DNA from: a virus
Virus record (IMG/VR): IMGVR_UViG_3300025127_000153
Span: 1-30,804 of that record
Direction: 5' to 3' (one strand)
DNA: 30,804 nt
Shown: positions 1 to 6,268 of the stretch, in pieces
Numbering within the stretch: position 1 is the stretch's first letter
Layout of the letters: the number at the start of each line of letters is the position of its first letter
Made by a program: the position numbers and the translations under genes
The notes under the pieces: model-generated
Seen by the model: the letters and a program-made list of their open reading frames with translations, nothing else
Told to the model about the DNA's origin: nothing
Database searches by the model: none

Positions 1-121
1 TATGAGGCATCCTTGTTTCATTGGATTGTGCCTGATAGCCAAATCGTAGCGGTTCCATATTAGACTCTGGGTTGAGTTGGTTGATTCTCTGGTTGAGAAT
101 TGATAGATCGAATGATTGCAT
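1..121 (-). CDS. Partial hypothetical protein (N-terminus only, runs off left edge)
   Basis: Reading leftward from an ATG at 121-119, the frame stays open for 40 codons to the edge of the window; the protein begins MQSFDLSILNQRINQL and is rich in Gln and Asn. The start is supported by a consensus-like minus-strand promoter at 152-180, which would give a leader of about 25 bases. I do not recognise the family from 40 residues. It points in the same direction as the late tail block at the other end of the window, so it could be the first gene of the late operon (for example a packaging or head gene). That is inference from orientation only. Confidence 0.55.
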   Translation of the reverse strand, partial: MQSFDLSILNQRINQLNPESNMEPLRFGYQAQSNETRMPH

Positions 122-151
122 TTTAGTGGGTGAAATATGCTTACATTAAAT

Positions 152-180
152 ACAATACACGTGTAGCACAATAATGTCAA
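152..180 (-). promoter_or_regulatory. Sigma-70-like promoter for the leftward gene
   Basis: On the minus strand TTGACA (180-175) is followed after exactly 17 bases by TATTGT (157-152). A copy of the window's recurrent TGTGCTACA word lies in the spacer (170-162). It sits about 30 bases upstream of the ATG at 121. Position and spacing are seen in the sequence; activity is inferred. Confidence 0.55.
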
Positions 181-182
181 CA

Positions 183-368
183 CTATATACGCTTAAAATT
201 TATATCACTAATAATCCGATCCAATAATACCTCTGTTCTAAAATTAAAATTATCGCTAGTATTAGGATTGGACATCTGTTTCTGAAGAACGCAAAGTAAA
301 AAGAATATATCAGAGCCTCTTATGGTGACTGACTTTGCGGTAAATAATGAATGACTTTTTACTAACAT
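183..368 (-). CDS. Possible small protein, 61 aa, unknown
   Basis: A 61-codon minus-strand frame starting ATG at 368, in an otherwise empty divergent region. The product is mildly basic, with a hydrophobic patch around residues 21-30 and a polar C-terminal half, and resembles nothing I recognise. A possible minus-strand promoter lies just upstream: TTGACA at 426-421 with AATTTA 17 bases on at 403-398, giving a leader of about 23 bases, similar to other genes here. There is no convincing Shine-Dalgarno sequence. It could equally be a chance frame in a regulatory region. If real, its position between divergent promoters would suit a small regulator. Confidence 0.25.
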   Translation of the reverse strand: MLVKSHSLFTAKSVTIRGSDIFFLLCVLQKQMSNPNTSDNFNFRTEVLLDRIISDINFKRI

Positions 369-397
369 TGTTCGATCCAGTAAACTGCTTATGTTTT

Positions 398-456
398 TAA
401 ATTATCGCTAATACAATGAATGTCAAATTCTTAGAATTATCAGTGAGAATTGATAA
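398..456. promoter_or_regulatory. Dyad-rich control region between divergent promoters
   Basis: This stretch holds a perfect 6-1-6 palindrome, AATTCT-T-AGAATT (426-438), and a second inverted repeat, TTATCA (437-442) with TGATAA (451-456), which overlaps the -35 box of the rightward promoter at 450. A minus-strand TTGACA lies at 426-421. Such dyads beside a -35 box are the usual arrangement of repressor operators; the repressor is not identified. Apart from this, the promoters and the doubtful 61-codon frame, I see nothing else in 122-503. Confidence 0.35.
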
Positions 457-478
457 ATTATTTTTTATGTGCTACATT
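450..478 (+). promoter_or_regulatory. Rightward promoter with extended -10 (early small-gene operon)
   Basis: TTGATA (450-455), 17-base spacer, then TACATT (473-478) directly preceded by TGTGC (468-472). A start near 485 leaves a leader of about 18 bases before the ATG at 504, with no Shine-Dalgarno sequence in it. This is the best-formed member of a family of TGTGC-TANANT promoters in the window. Confidence 0.65.
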
Positions 479-503
479 ATGGGTGTTCTATTAAACACCG
501 ATT

Positions 504-812
504 ATGGACACACCCAAGAAATTATTTAAGGTTGTCACTCATAACATTATGATTGAGACCTTTGAAGTTGAAGCCAGTACAATGGCTGAGGCTAAATCAG
601 CCTGTTTTGAATGTTGGACTGCTGAGGACAACTACCCTAGTAATGTTGAAAGGATTGAACAGTATTTTGATGATAAATCAATCCATAAATGTAAATTATT
701 TGGCATTGAATGTTCACCCTTACATATTGGTCATGAATGTATTGAGACTGCCAGTGTAGGATTTTGGAGAGAGCCAACGATCCAAGAAATAGATAATGAG
801 GAGATAAGTTAA
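504..812 (+). CDS. Hypothetical protein, 102 aa, first gene of the rightward early operon
   Basis: Starts at the first ATG after the promoter at 450-478 and ends in TAATG, where its stop overlaps the start of the next gene by one base. The protein is acidic and contains five cysteines, starts MDTPKKLFKVVTHNIMIETF and has a run typical of a small alpha/beta fold (residues about 6-45: strand-helix-strand). I do not recognise a family. Position directly behind a strong phage promoter and ahead of a chain of small genes suggests an early-expressed accessory or host-takeover protein; that is inference. Confidence 0.75.
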   Translation: MDTPKKLFKVVTHNIMIETFEVEASTMAEAKSACFECWTAEDNYPSNVERIEQYFDDKSIHKCKLFGIECSPLHIGHECIETASVGFWREPTIQEIDNEEIS

Positions 813-982
813 TGGATAAATACGAAATTTATACAGCCATCCAAAATATGGATAGGTTTGGGGGTAGTTTTGAACAGGCCCTTGCCTCTTGTTATTCAAT
901 AGCCGATCCAGATAATAAGACTATTCTGTTAAATGCTTTTGAATCCTTATTTAGAAAATTTATTGATTTTAATAATGGATAA
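812..982 (+). CDS. Hypothetical protein, 56 aa
   Basis: A short frame that is easy to miss: ATG at 812 overlaps the TAA of the upstream gene (TAATG), and the frame ends with TAA at 980-982, overlapping the next start at 975. The product starts MDKYEIYTAIQNMDRFGG and looks like two amphipathic helices. The overlaps on both sides and the absence of any gap support it as a genuine, translationally coupled gene. Function unknown. Confidence 0.65.
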   Translation: MDKYEIYTAIQNMDRFGGSFEQALASCYSIADPDNKTILLNAFESLFRKFIDFNNG

Positions 983-1343
983 GAAAAAAGCTATTAATTT
1001 TATTCTTGACATTTTTAGAGAAAATGAAAAGAATCCTCCAGAGAAATATCTATGCCGTAAGGATATTGTGGATATTTTACACGTTGATTTCAAAGTTCCA
1101 GAGAGCACTGGTTACAGATACCACTCTGAGGCTGAGAAAGAATATATGTGGGAACTAGAAAAAAGTAACGATCCAAAAAAGAAAATAGATCGTAAACAGG
1201 TAATACTGGATAACCTGTGGGATATAGTGCAGAGCTATGCCACCAAGTTAGGTAAACCTACTACTACTGCTGAAGATAATCAAAATTATACAGATGCAGC
1301 TAAAAATTACTCAAACCACTTAAAACTCTATAAAAAGGTATGA
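975..1343 (+). CDS. Hypothetical helical protein, 122 aa, possible HTH
   Basis: The frame is open further upstream, but the ATG at 975 is preferred because it overlaps the end of the preceding gene, as all its neighbours do. The protein is highly charged and mainly helical (MDKKKAINFILDIFRENEKN). Residues about 25-48 read like a helix-turn-helix or winged-helix segment (RKDIVDILHVDF), so DNA binding is possible but not shown. The C-terminal third is Thr/Asn-rich, then basic. It ends in GTATGA, where the stop overlaps the next ATG. Alternative: any small helical accessory protein. Confidence 0.7.
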   Translation: MDKKKAINFILDIFRENEKNPPEKYLCRKDIVDILHVDFKVPESTGYRYHSEAEKEYMWELEKSNDPKKKIDRKQVILDNLWDIVQSYATKLGKPTTTAEDNQNYTDAAKNYSNHLKLYKKV

Positions 1344-1483
1344 CTGATTCATTCATGCACAACCATCAATCCGCACTGGACAGCCAGCGTGAGCAAAATG
1401 CGATTGACTGGAGATTTGGCGATCCAATAGAGGATGAGCCTGTTGAGGATAAAGACTATCCTGTGGAGACTGATTATGATTAA
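1340..1483 (+). CDS. Hypothetical acidic protein, 47 aa
   Basis: Short frame starting at an ATGA overlap with the upstream stop (ATG 1340-1342, stop TGA 1341-1343) and ending TAA at 1481-1483, overlapping the next gene, whose ATG is at 1476. The product starts MTDSFMHNHQSALDSQ and its C-terminal half is strikingly acidic and proline-containing (DPIEDEPVEDKDYPVETDYD). Acidic small phage proteins often bind and block host nucleic-acid enzymes or mimic DNA, but nothing here identifies a target. Confidence 0.6.
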   Translation: MTDSFMHNHQSALDSQREQNAIDWRFGDPIEDEPVEDKDYPVETDYD

Positions 1484-1709
1484 AAAAGTTCTAGTAACTT
1501 TGTTGGTTGACGTAGATACAGAGGATGATCTAGTTACACCAGACAACGATCCACTAACTCAAAATGTTGTTTTAAATCATATAGACAATGATGTATATAT
1601 GTATCCTGTAGAGGAAATACATACTTCATACTCTTGTGATTATGAGGAACATTTAGAGAACACTAAAAAAAGAATATTAGAAAAACTTAGATATGGAACT
1701 TTATTATGA
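1476..1709 (+). CDS. Hypothetical protein, 77 aa
   Basis: ATG at 1476 lies inside the last codons of the upstream gene (ATGATTAA), so an earlier in-frame start is unlikely. It begins MIKKVLVTLLVDVDTEDDLV, a beta-strand followed by acidic residues, and ends with a helix rich in Lys and Glu. It overlaps the next gene by four bases (ATGA). Compact strand-helix proteins of this type are common in cyanophage genomes, without known function. Confidence 0.7.
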   Translation: MIKKVLVTLLVDVDTEDDLVTPDNDPLTQNVVLNHIDNDVYMYPVEEIHTSYSCDYEEHLENTKKRILEKLRYGTLL

Positions 1710-1942
1710 ATAACGATCCAAATTGGAATAAAACTGGTATCTACTATTTAATTGTAGGTCATGCCTGTGATGAAGAACAGGAAAGTCATTCTATGTTTTT
1801 TGAAGATGAGCAACCCACTGCTTATTTAGAAAATGAATTTATCAGGATAGTTAGACTAGACTGGGAATATGATGAAGATAAAGAAATTTATGTTGATTTT
1901 ATTCTCAAATCTAGTAGTCCGATAGAGGTGCAATATGGATGA
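1706..1942 (+). CDS. Hypothetical acidic protein, 78 aa
   Basis: Starts at the ATGA overlap with the preceding gene and overlaps the next gene by eight bases. The protein (MNNDPNWNKTGIYYLIVGHA) is rich in Asp, Glu and aromatic residues and looks like a small mixed alpha/beta domain; no motif is recognised. Translational coupling to both neighbours indicates a genuine member of the early operon. Confidence 0.7.
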   Translation: MNNDPNWNKTGIYYLIVGHACDEEQESHSMFFEDEQPTAYLENEFIRIVRLDWEYDEDKEIYVDFILKSSSPIEVQYG

Positions 1943-2129
1943 TTACGTTCCAATTACTAGGTATTCCAAGTGTAAACGCTATTCGGGTGCAGAGATTCTG
2001 TGCCCTAAGTGTAATAAGACCTCTACTATTTATCATTTATCGTGGTCTGCACTGGGCTGTACACACTGTAATGCTTTTATAAATAAATACGATTGGAAGA
2101 TTAAAAAAGGTAAATACTCTAAACAGTAA
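1935..2129 (+). CDS. Small zinc-ribbon protein, 64 aa
   Basis: Two CxxC knuckles, C23-P-K-C26 and C42-T-H-C45, with a Trp-containing loop between them form a classic zinc ribbon; another Cys lies at 13. The C-terminus is basic (KKGKYSKQ), which suits nucleic-acid binding. Zinc ribbons of this size in phages may act in transcription or translation control or as host-protein adaptors, but the ribbon alone does not tell which. Last gene of the rightward operon; its end overlaps the end of the convergent nuclease gene by 11 bases. Confidence 0.75.
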   Translation: MDDYVPITRYSKCKRYSGAEILCPKCNKTSTIYHLSWSALGCTHCNAFINKYDWKIKKGKYSKQ

Positions 2130-2958
2130 CCAGTTCCAACTGTTTCTGATACAACTCGTTTCTTCTTAAAAATTCCGTCTCAGCTCCTATGAGTTCGAGG
2201 CGGTTTAACATTTTTATCTGTGGTTTACCAGATCGTCTGGCAATAATTACAGCTCCATATTTAGGTTCTATATGGGTGAGGGATTTTAGCCCTAGGCTGT
2301 ACGCTCCAAGTTGGCAACAGAATTGTTCCACCATCTGATCTGACCTAGCTTCCTTAGCTGTTTTCCAGTCGACTATGAATGGGCCTTCTCCATCTATGTC
2401 CAGTAAAGCATCTGCTGTACCAGCAAATCCAAATCCTTCTTTATATACCGAAAATTCAACTGCATGAATGGCGGTTACACGTTCCAGGATGAAAGACCGT
2501 AAGCCTCTGGCGTAGCCACTGGCTGACCATGCGACCTTCGGGGCAGATTGAGCTGCCTTTGAAAGGCTCCATTGTGTGACTTTCTTGGGGCATCTTTCGA
2601 GTCCATCCGATCCAGTACGCCAGATATTCCGTTTATTAGCACTTTGCCTAGCAAACTTTGAAGCGAGTTTGAGGATATACTCGGCATGAGAGTGTGATAG
2701 TCGACCTCGTTCACAGGCAACGTCACGTTCCATTTCTGAGTCAGGTCGTTTAATCCATCTTTCAAGTGCATCTTTAGATTCTTGGGGTGCGGTTTCTTTA
2801 AGTATGTGAGTTACGCTGGAATATACATTGTTCTTTTCGTCTCTATATACTCTGTACGGTCCACTGTTGTCTTGGATTAGGGTCCATTTTCTGAGAGATG
2901 CTAAGGCATTTTGTTTGTCTAGCGTTCCCATGAATGGATAATAAATACACGTTCCCAT
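2119..2958 (-). CDS. PD-(D/E)XK superfamily nuclease (RecB/Cas4-like phage exonuclease)
   Basis: Motifs run in the order expected for this fold: GRLSHSHAE around residues 85-93 (the G-x-x-x-H-x-x-x-E helix motif), EFSV at about 168, GTADALLDIDGEG with Asp183, VDWKT with Asp197 and Lys199 (the D-E/DxK core), and CCQLGAY (Q-x-x-x-Y) at about 216-220. Such phage nucleases resect or degrade DNA for recombination, replication or host breakdown. The gene follows the SSB-like gene on the same strand. Two starts are possible, each beginning ATGGGAACG: 2958 (279 aa) or 2931 (270 aa). The second gives a better leader if the promoter at 2963-2990 is used. Family sure, substrate not. Confidence 0.8.
   Translation of the reverse strand: MGTCIYYPFMGTLDKQNALASLRKWTLIQDNSGPYRVYRDEKNNVYSSVTHILKETAPQESKDALERWIKRPDSEMERDVACERGRLSHSHAEYILKLASKFARQSANKRNIWRTGSDGLERCPKKVTQWSLSKAAQSAPKVAWSASGYARGLRSFILERVTAIHAVEFSVYKEGFGFAGTADALLDIDGEGPFIVDWKTAKEARSDQMVEQFCCQLGAYSLGLKSLTHIEPKYGAVIIARRSGKPQIKMLNRLELIGAETEFLRRNELYQKQLELVTV
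2121..2145. terminator. Possible bidirectional terminator at convergent gene ends
   Basis: AAACAGT (2121-2127) and ACTGTTT (2139-2145) form a 7-base-pair stem around an 11-base loop exactly where the rightward zinc-ribbon gene and the leftward nuclease gene end. T-rich ends are short on both strands, so efficiency would be modest. It overlaps the C-terminal codons of the nuclease gene. Confidence 0.4.
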
Positions 2959-2962
2959 TATT

Positions 2963-2990
2963 AAAATACCATAAAAAAGAAAGGGGTCAA
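2963..2990 (-). promoter_or_regulatory. Possible promoter for the nuclease gene, embedded in a terminator
   Basis: On the minus strand TTGACC (2990-2985) and TATTTT (2968-2963) are 16 bases apart. The -35 box is part of the loop and one arm of the terminator hairpin at 2983-3003. Initiation would fall near 2956, compatible with the second ATG (2931). The -10 is weak; activity is inference. Confidence 0.3.
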
Positions 2991-3003
2991 CTAATGTGAC
3001 CCC
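2971..3003 (-). terminator. Strong rho-independent terminator after the SSB-like gene
   Basis: Minus-strand reading gives GGGGTCA (3003-2997), a 7-base loop, TGACCCC (2989-2983), then a TTTCTTTTTT tract. This perfect 7-base-pair, GC-rich stem with a T-run is textbook. It lies just after the stop at 3016 and ahead of the nuclease gene, so it should reduce or uncouple read-through into that gene. Confidence 0.85.
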
Positions 3004-3015
3004 AGATTTAGTGTG

Positions 3016-3615
3016 TTAGTCAGATTCTTTGAATGGATCACCACCATCTAAGAGTCTTTCTAGCTTGAAAGTCTTTTTGACTTTGGCCCACTCTTCATCA
3101 ATAGTGGTAGTCAAGCCTTTCTTTCTGTTGAGAGGTGTAAGGTTGTACTCAGTATTAGTTCCTGTACCCTTACGAGATAGGATGAAATCAATGTCTAAGA
3201 AAGAATCTTCATAATCTTCTAGTTGACTGATAGCATCAAAGGCACTTGTAATGGTTTTCTGTGTCCAGGCTAGAACCTGTACTCTTTCCATTTCGTGGTT
3301 GTAAACAGCCACACATTGCTCTAACTTAACTGGCTCAGGTGCGTTACCATCTCTATTCAATGGTCTTACATACTTTTCACCAAGTTTATGGTCTATATCC
3401 TCTGGGCTAGGATCATCAGCAAATCTGAATGGCTTTTTAGCTTTTATGTTGCCATCTTCATGACCCCATAACAAAAAACATTCCCAAGGTGCTTCTTGGA
3501 GTAGACTAAAGCGAACTTTGTCGCCATCATCTAAGTTGTGTGGATTTAGGTAGCCGTCACGAGACGCTCCAGAGTTGGAGGCATCTTCACTGGCTCTTTT
3601 TGAAACAAAAGGCAT
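3016..3615 (-). CDS. Probable single-stranded DNA-binding protein, 199 aa
   Basis: The frame extends upstream to 3669, but a well-formed promoter occupies 3652-3680, so the ATG at 3615 (MPFVSKRASEDASNSGAS) is the sensible start. The body has alternating strands and aromatic residues (FSLLQEAPWECFLLWGHED, FRFADDPSPEDI), a central helix (ISQLEDYEDSFLDIDFIL) and an acidic-ending C-terminus (LLDGGDPFKESD), as expected for phage SSBs of the gp2.5/gp32 style. Position beside a nuclease gene and divergent from the primase-helicase supports a replication/recombination role. I recognise the general pattern rather than a diagnostic motif; a recombination mediator is the alternative. Confidence 0.5.
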   Translation of the reverse strand: MPFVSKRASEDASNSGASRDGYLNPHNLDDGDKVRFSLLQEAPWECFLLWGHEDGNIKAKKPFRFADDPSPEDIDHKLGEKYVRPLNRDGNAPEPVKLEQCVAVYNHEMERVQVLAWTQKTITSAFDAISQLEDYEDSFLDIDFILSRKGTGTNTEYNLTPLNRKKGLTTTIDEEWAKVKKTFKLERLLDGGDPFKESD

Positions 3616-3651
3616 AATTGCGTAGTGACTTAAAAGTCTAATTGCTCTTTT

Positions 3652-3680
3652 AATGTAGCACAATGACAAATGAATGGCAA
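3652..3680 (-). promoter_or_regulatory. Leftward promoter for the SSB-like gene
   Basis: Minus strand: TTGCCA (3680-3675), 17 bases, TACATT (3657-3652) directly preceded by TGTGC (3662-3658). It belongs to the same extended -10 family as the promoter at 450-478. Initiation near 3645 gives a leader of about 30 bases before the ATG at 3615. Confidence 0.65.
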
Positions 3681-3691
3681 TAGGTTACAAT
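3663..3691 (+). promoter_or_regulatory. Rightward promoter for the primase-helicase gene
   Basis: ATGACA (3663-3668), 17 bases, TACAAT (3686-3691). The transcript would start near 3698 at the foot of the hairpin 3696-3727. It physically overlaps the leftward promoter at 3652-3680, whose -35 box lies inside this spacer, so the two are likely to compete for polymerase. Confidence 0.5.
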
Positions 3692-3744
3692 AAGAAAACC
3701 CCCAAGATCGGTGAACCTTGAGGGTTTAAAAACAAACTGTTTCA
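3690..3744 (-). ncRNA. Candidate short antisense RNA over the primase mRNA leader
   Basis: A TGTGC-TAGAAT promoter element on the minus strand (3761-3751) would start an RNA near 3744. The hairpin with T-run at 3693-3727 would stop it near 3690, giving an RNA of about 55 bases. That RNA is fully complementary to the predicted leader of the primase-helicase mRNA (from about 3698). The -35 match is poor. Everything beyond the sequence elements is inference. Confidence 0.3.
3693..3727 (-). terminator. Hairpin terminator/attenuator in the primase leader
   Basis: Minus-strand reading gives AAACCCTCAAG, a 10-base loop, then CTTGGGGGTTTTCTT. The stem has 8 pairs (one T-G wobble), extended by A-T pairs and ending in a T-run. 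On the plus strand the wobble becomes a C-A mismatch and the T-run is short, so termination should be mainly leftward. No leftward gene precedes it except a possible RNA from the promoter at 3751-3779. Confidence 0.65.
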
Positions 3745-3750
3745 GTAGGT

Positions 3751-3779
3751 ATTCTAGCACATGAGTAAAAAAAGTTTTA
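3751..3779 (-). promoter_or_regulatory. Extended -10 promoter element overlapping the primase start codon
   Basis: Minus-strand TGTGCTAGAAT (3761-3751) is the fullest match in the window to the recurrent TGTGC-TANANT element and ends on the first base of the primase ATG. The expected -35 position (3779-3774) reads TAAAAC, a weak match, so function would depend on the extended -10. Confidence 0.35.
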
Positions 3780-6268
3780 TTCCACAAATCCCTGATAACT
3801 GGGTAACTTGTCCTATATATGCACAAGGAGTACTACTTCCTAAAAAAGATGATTCCAGACCAGATACTTTTTCTGATGGTAAGGTTCCTTATGGTAAAGC
3901 GTGGAGAGAGAAATTATCAGCAAGCGACTCTGCTTTGATGATTGAAAACGAACCAGATAAGTATAAAGCCATTGGTGTATTTACTGGACAGAGATCAGAT
4001 GGTCTAGTGATATTTGATGTTGATAAAAACTTAGGTGCAATAAATAAAAAGTGGGGCAAGGATCTTAAACACGCTCCAAAGGTAACTTCATTAAAGAAAA
4101 ATGCTGCAAAATTCTTATTTAAAATACCTCAAGAGCTTTGGTCTGAGGTAGATTCTATAAGCCATACTGCTGCTGGACACGAAGGATGGGAAGTTTTATG
4201 GGGAGGACAAGGTGTAATAGCTGGTGAATACTATAAAGAAAATGTAGGAAAGGGCAAATATAAGTTAGAGGGTAATTTGCTTGAAGTACCAGATGCTCCA
4301 GAGTGGTTGCTATCTCGTATGAAAGAGCAGTATAAGAAAAAACATCAAGACGTAAATATAAAGTATGTAGATAATAGATGGTCTAAGCGATCCACTGAAG
4401 AGAAAGTTGCCATAATAACTGGTTGCTTGAGTGTTATTAAATACACTGGCCCAAATAGTGAGGACTATTGGTGGGAGATAGGGGCAATGATTAACAATGA
4501 ATTGCCTGGTGTAGAGGGTCTTAACTTATGGAGAGAGTGGTCTAAGAAAGATCCAGATTATGAACACTGTTGGGAGAATGGTGAAGATCCCTGCGAAAGA
4601 AGATGGTATGCAGCTTGGCGTAACGATGGTGCTAGATATAATATGTCTCACCTTATTGATTTAGCAGATGACGCTGATCCAGATAGAAAAAGATTTAAGC
4701 ATACTGGTTTAGATAAAATTATTGATGAAGTACAAGCTATTCCTCTTAAATACAAAGAAGATATACCAGATGGTGCAGATATTATTAGGCGTTACTACGA
4801 GATAGACGCTAATCCAGAAAATGAAGATCCAGCTATGCACGATCAGGCTGTGCATAAATTGGCAATGGAATGTAAACGGGCCAATGCTGCAATTATTGAG
4901 CAGATAATTGATAAACATGAAATGTATAAGAGGACTAAAGGACAGAAGCCTCTTACACCTGATGAGTTAGATGACACACCTTTTGAGTATTTGATTCCAG
5001 GATTGCTACCAAAACCTTGGACTCTATTAGTTCATGCAGATGGTGGTACTGGTAAAACTGCTATGTGCCAGACCTTGGCTAAACATATTGGACAGGGTAA
5101 AGATTTTAATGTTTATGGCAGTTTGGTAAACGTACCAGTAGGTAAAGTTCTTTGGTTGAATGGCGATCAGAACGAAAGAATACTACGTAGGCAGATGAAA
5201 TTAATTGGTTGTGATAAGAATGTAAAAGTAGTCACTGAATGGGATATGCAGTGGTATGCAAGATTTAAAAGGATGCAAAAGAAGTATGCTTACGATCTTA
5301 TTGTTATTGATAGTTTGGATGGTTGTAATGACAGCAACCCATACGAAGAAAATAGAAGAGAGTATGCTCTACCCATCAAAAAATTAGTTAGGAGAAATGG
5401 TCAGGACTTTCCTGCTTGTTCAATAGTTATCATTCACCACAATACAAAGGAAGGTAAGTTCAGAGGTACGAGTGCTATCAAAAATGCTGTAGATGAAACT
5501 TGGAATATGCGTAAGTTATCTATGAATGATGCTGCTGAAATGGGAGTTACACAGAATACAAGAATGGTAACTATAGAGAAATCAAGAGAGGATAGAGAAG
5601 GATTGAAGATGTTGTTTACTTTATTGCCTGATTATTCTTATACGATTAACCCTGCACCTGAGCGAACCAATGAAAGGGTGCTTGATTCACCTAACCAGCA
5701 TACGATTGATATTCTTAAACTCATGCGTAAAGAAGATAAAGCATGGTGTGTTAAAGATTTGGTTGAAGATCCTTTTGTTGGAGGTATGCACAAGAAACGT
5801 GCCATAGTTTATAGCCTTAATAAACTATCAGATCAGAAATTAATTTATGAATGTGATCCACCATCAGACGTTAAAACAGGAGGTAGACCTGCTAAGTATT
5901 ACAAAGCCATAGGAAAGACCAAAAAAGGACAGTTTTCCTTGACACCCCGTAATAGTGTGTATAAAGTAGAAAACCCTGATACTGGAACTGATTTGAAGAA
6001 CAATGAAGATTGTAAAAAGTCAGAGATTGTAAAAAGTCCAGATAATAGTCAGGAGACTTTATACAAAGAGGACCTTTCTACAAAGCCCGATGTTGTTGAA
6101 ACCCTTTCCGTTGGAACGGAAGGACCTTTATACACAGACCCCCGTGGGTATATAGAGGATTGTGAAAAATTCTGGGGAATTGATGGGGTTAGTAAGGTAG
6201 ATAGTAATGAAAAGATAGATATTATGAGAGACGATTTAGAAGGCAAAAATAAACTTATAGACTTATAG
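3761..6268 (+). CDS. Bifunctional prim-pol / RecA-like replicative helicase, 835 aa
   Basis: Residues about 15-190 match an archaeo-eukaryotic prim-pol domain: GVFTGQRSDGLVIFDVD with the metal-binding D86-x-D88, and GGQGVIAGEYY later. Residues about 210-305 (EDYWWEIGAMINNELPG, WYAAWRNDGARYNMSHLI) look like the PriCT-2 domain that follows prim-pol in phage and plasmid primases. Residues about 410-620 form a RecA/AAA-25 ATPase: Walker A GGTGKTA (428-434), Walker B LIVIDSLD with Asp517, and the IIHHNTKEGKFRGTSAI segment. A winged-helix-like region follows (HKKRAIVYSLNKLSDQKLIY). The last 130 residues are polar and probably disordered. The protein primes and unwinds DNA at the fork. Start ATG at 3761 has only a weak AGTAGG sequence upstream. 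Confidence 0.9.
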   Translation: MSKKSFIPQIPDNWVTCPIYAQGVLLPKKDDSRPDTFSDGKVPYGKAWREKLSASDSALMIENEPDKYKAIGVFTGQRSDGLVIFDVDKNLGAINKKWGKDLKHAPKVTSLKKNAAKFLFKIPQELWSEVDSISHTAAGHEGWEVLWGGQGVIAGEYYKENVGKGKYKLEGNLLEVPDAPEWLLSRMKEQYKKKHQDVNIKYVDNRWSKRSTEEKVAIITGCLSVIKYTGPNSEDYWWEIGAMINNELPGVEGLNLWREWSKKDPDYEHCWENGEDPCERRWYAAWRNDGARYNMSHLIDLADDADPDRKRFKHTGLDKIIDEVQAIPLKYKEDIPDGADIIRRYYEIDANPENEDPAMHDQAVHKLAMECKRANAAIIEQIIDKHEMYKRTKGQKPLTPDELDDTPFEYLIPGLLPKPWTLLVHADGGTGKTAMCQTLAKHIGQGKDFNVYGSLVNVPVGKVLWLNGDQNERILRRQMKLIGCDKNVKVVTEWDMQWYARFKRMQKKYAYDLIVIDSLDGCNDSNPYEENRREYALPIKKLVRRNGQDFPACSIVIIHHNTKEGKFRGTSAIKNAVDETWNMRKLSMNDAAEMGVTQNTRMVTIEKSREDREGLKMLFTLLPDYSYTINPAPERTNERVLDSPNQHTIDILKLMRKEDKAWCVKDLVEDPFVGGMHKKRAIVYSLNKLSDQKLIYECDPPSDVKTGGRPAKYYKAIGKTKKGQFSLTPRNSVYKVENPDTGTDLKNNEDCKKSEIVKSPDNSQETLYKEDLSTKPDVVETLSVGTEGPLYTDPRGYIEDCEKFWGIDGVSKVDSNEKIDIMRDDLEGKNKLIDL

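Noticed and set aside
553-759. Second frame within the first early gene (68 codons)
   Set aside because: Shadow of the 102-aa gene in another frame; no start context, no overlap with neighbours, unusual composition.
4622-4640. GGTGCTAGATATAATATG inside the primase gene, resembling the promoter word
   Set aside because: It encodes the conserved NDGARYNMS segment and lacks a -35; a chance match in coding sequence.
6102-6122. Hairpin in the primase gene considered as a terminator
   Set aside because: It is inside the open frame, is not followed by a T-run, and the frame continues to a natural end at 6268.
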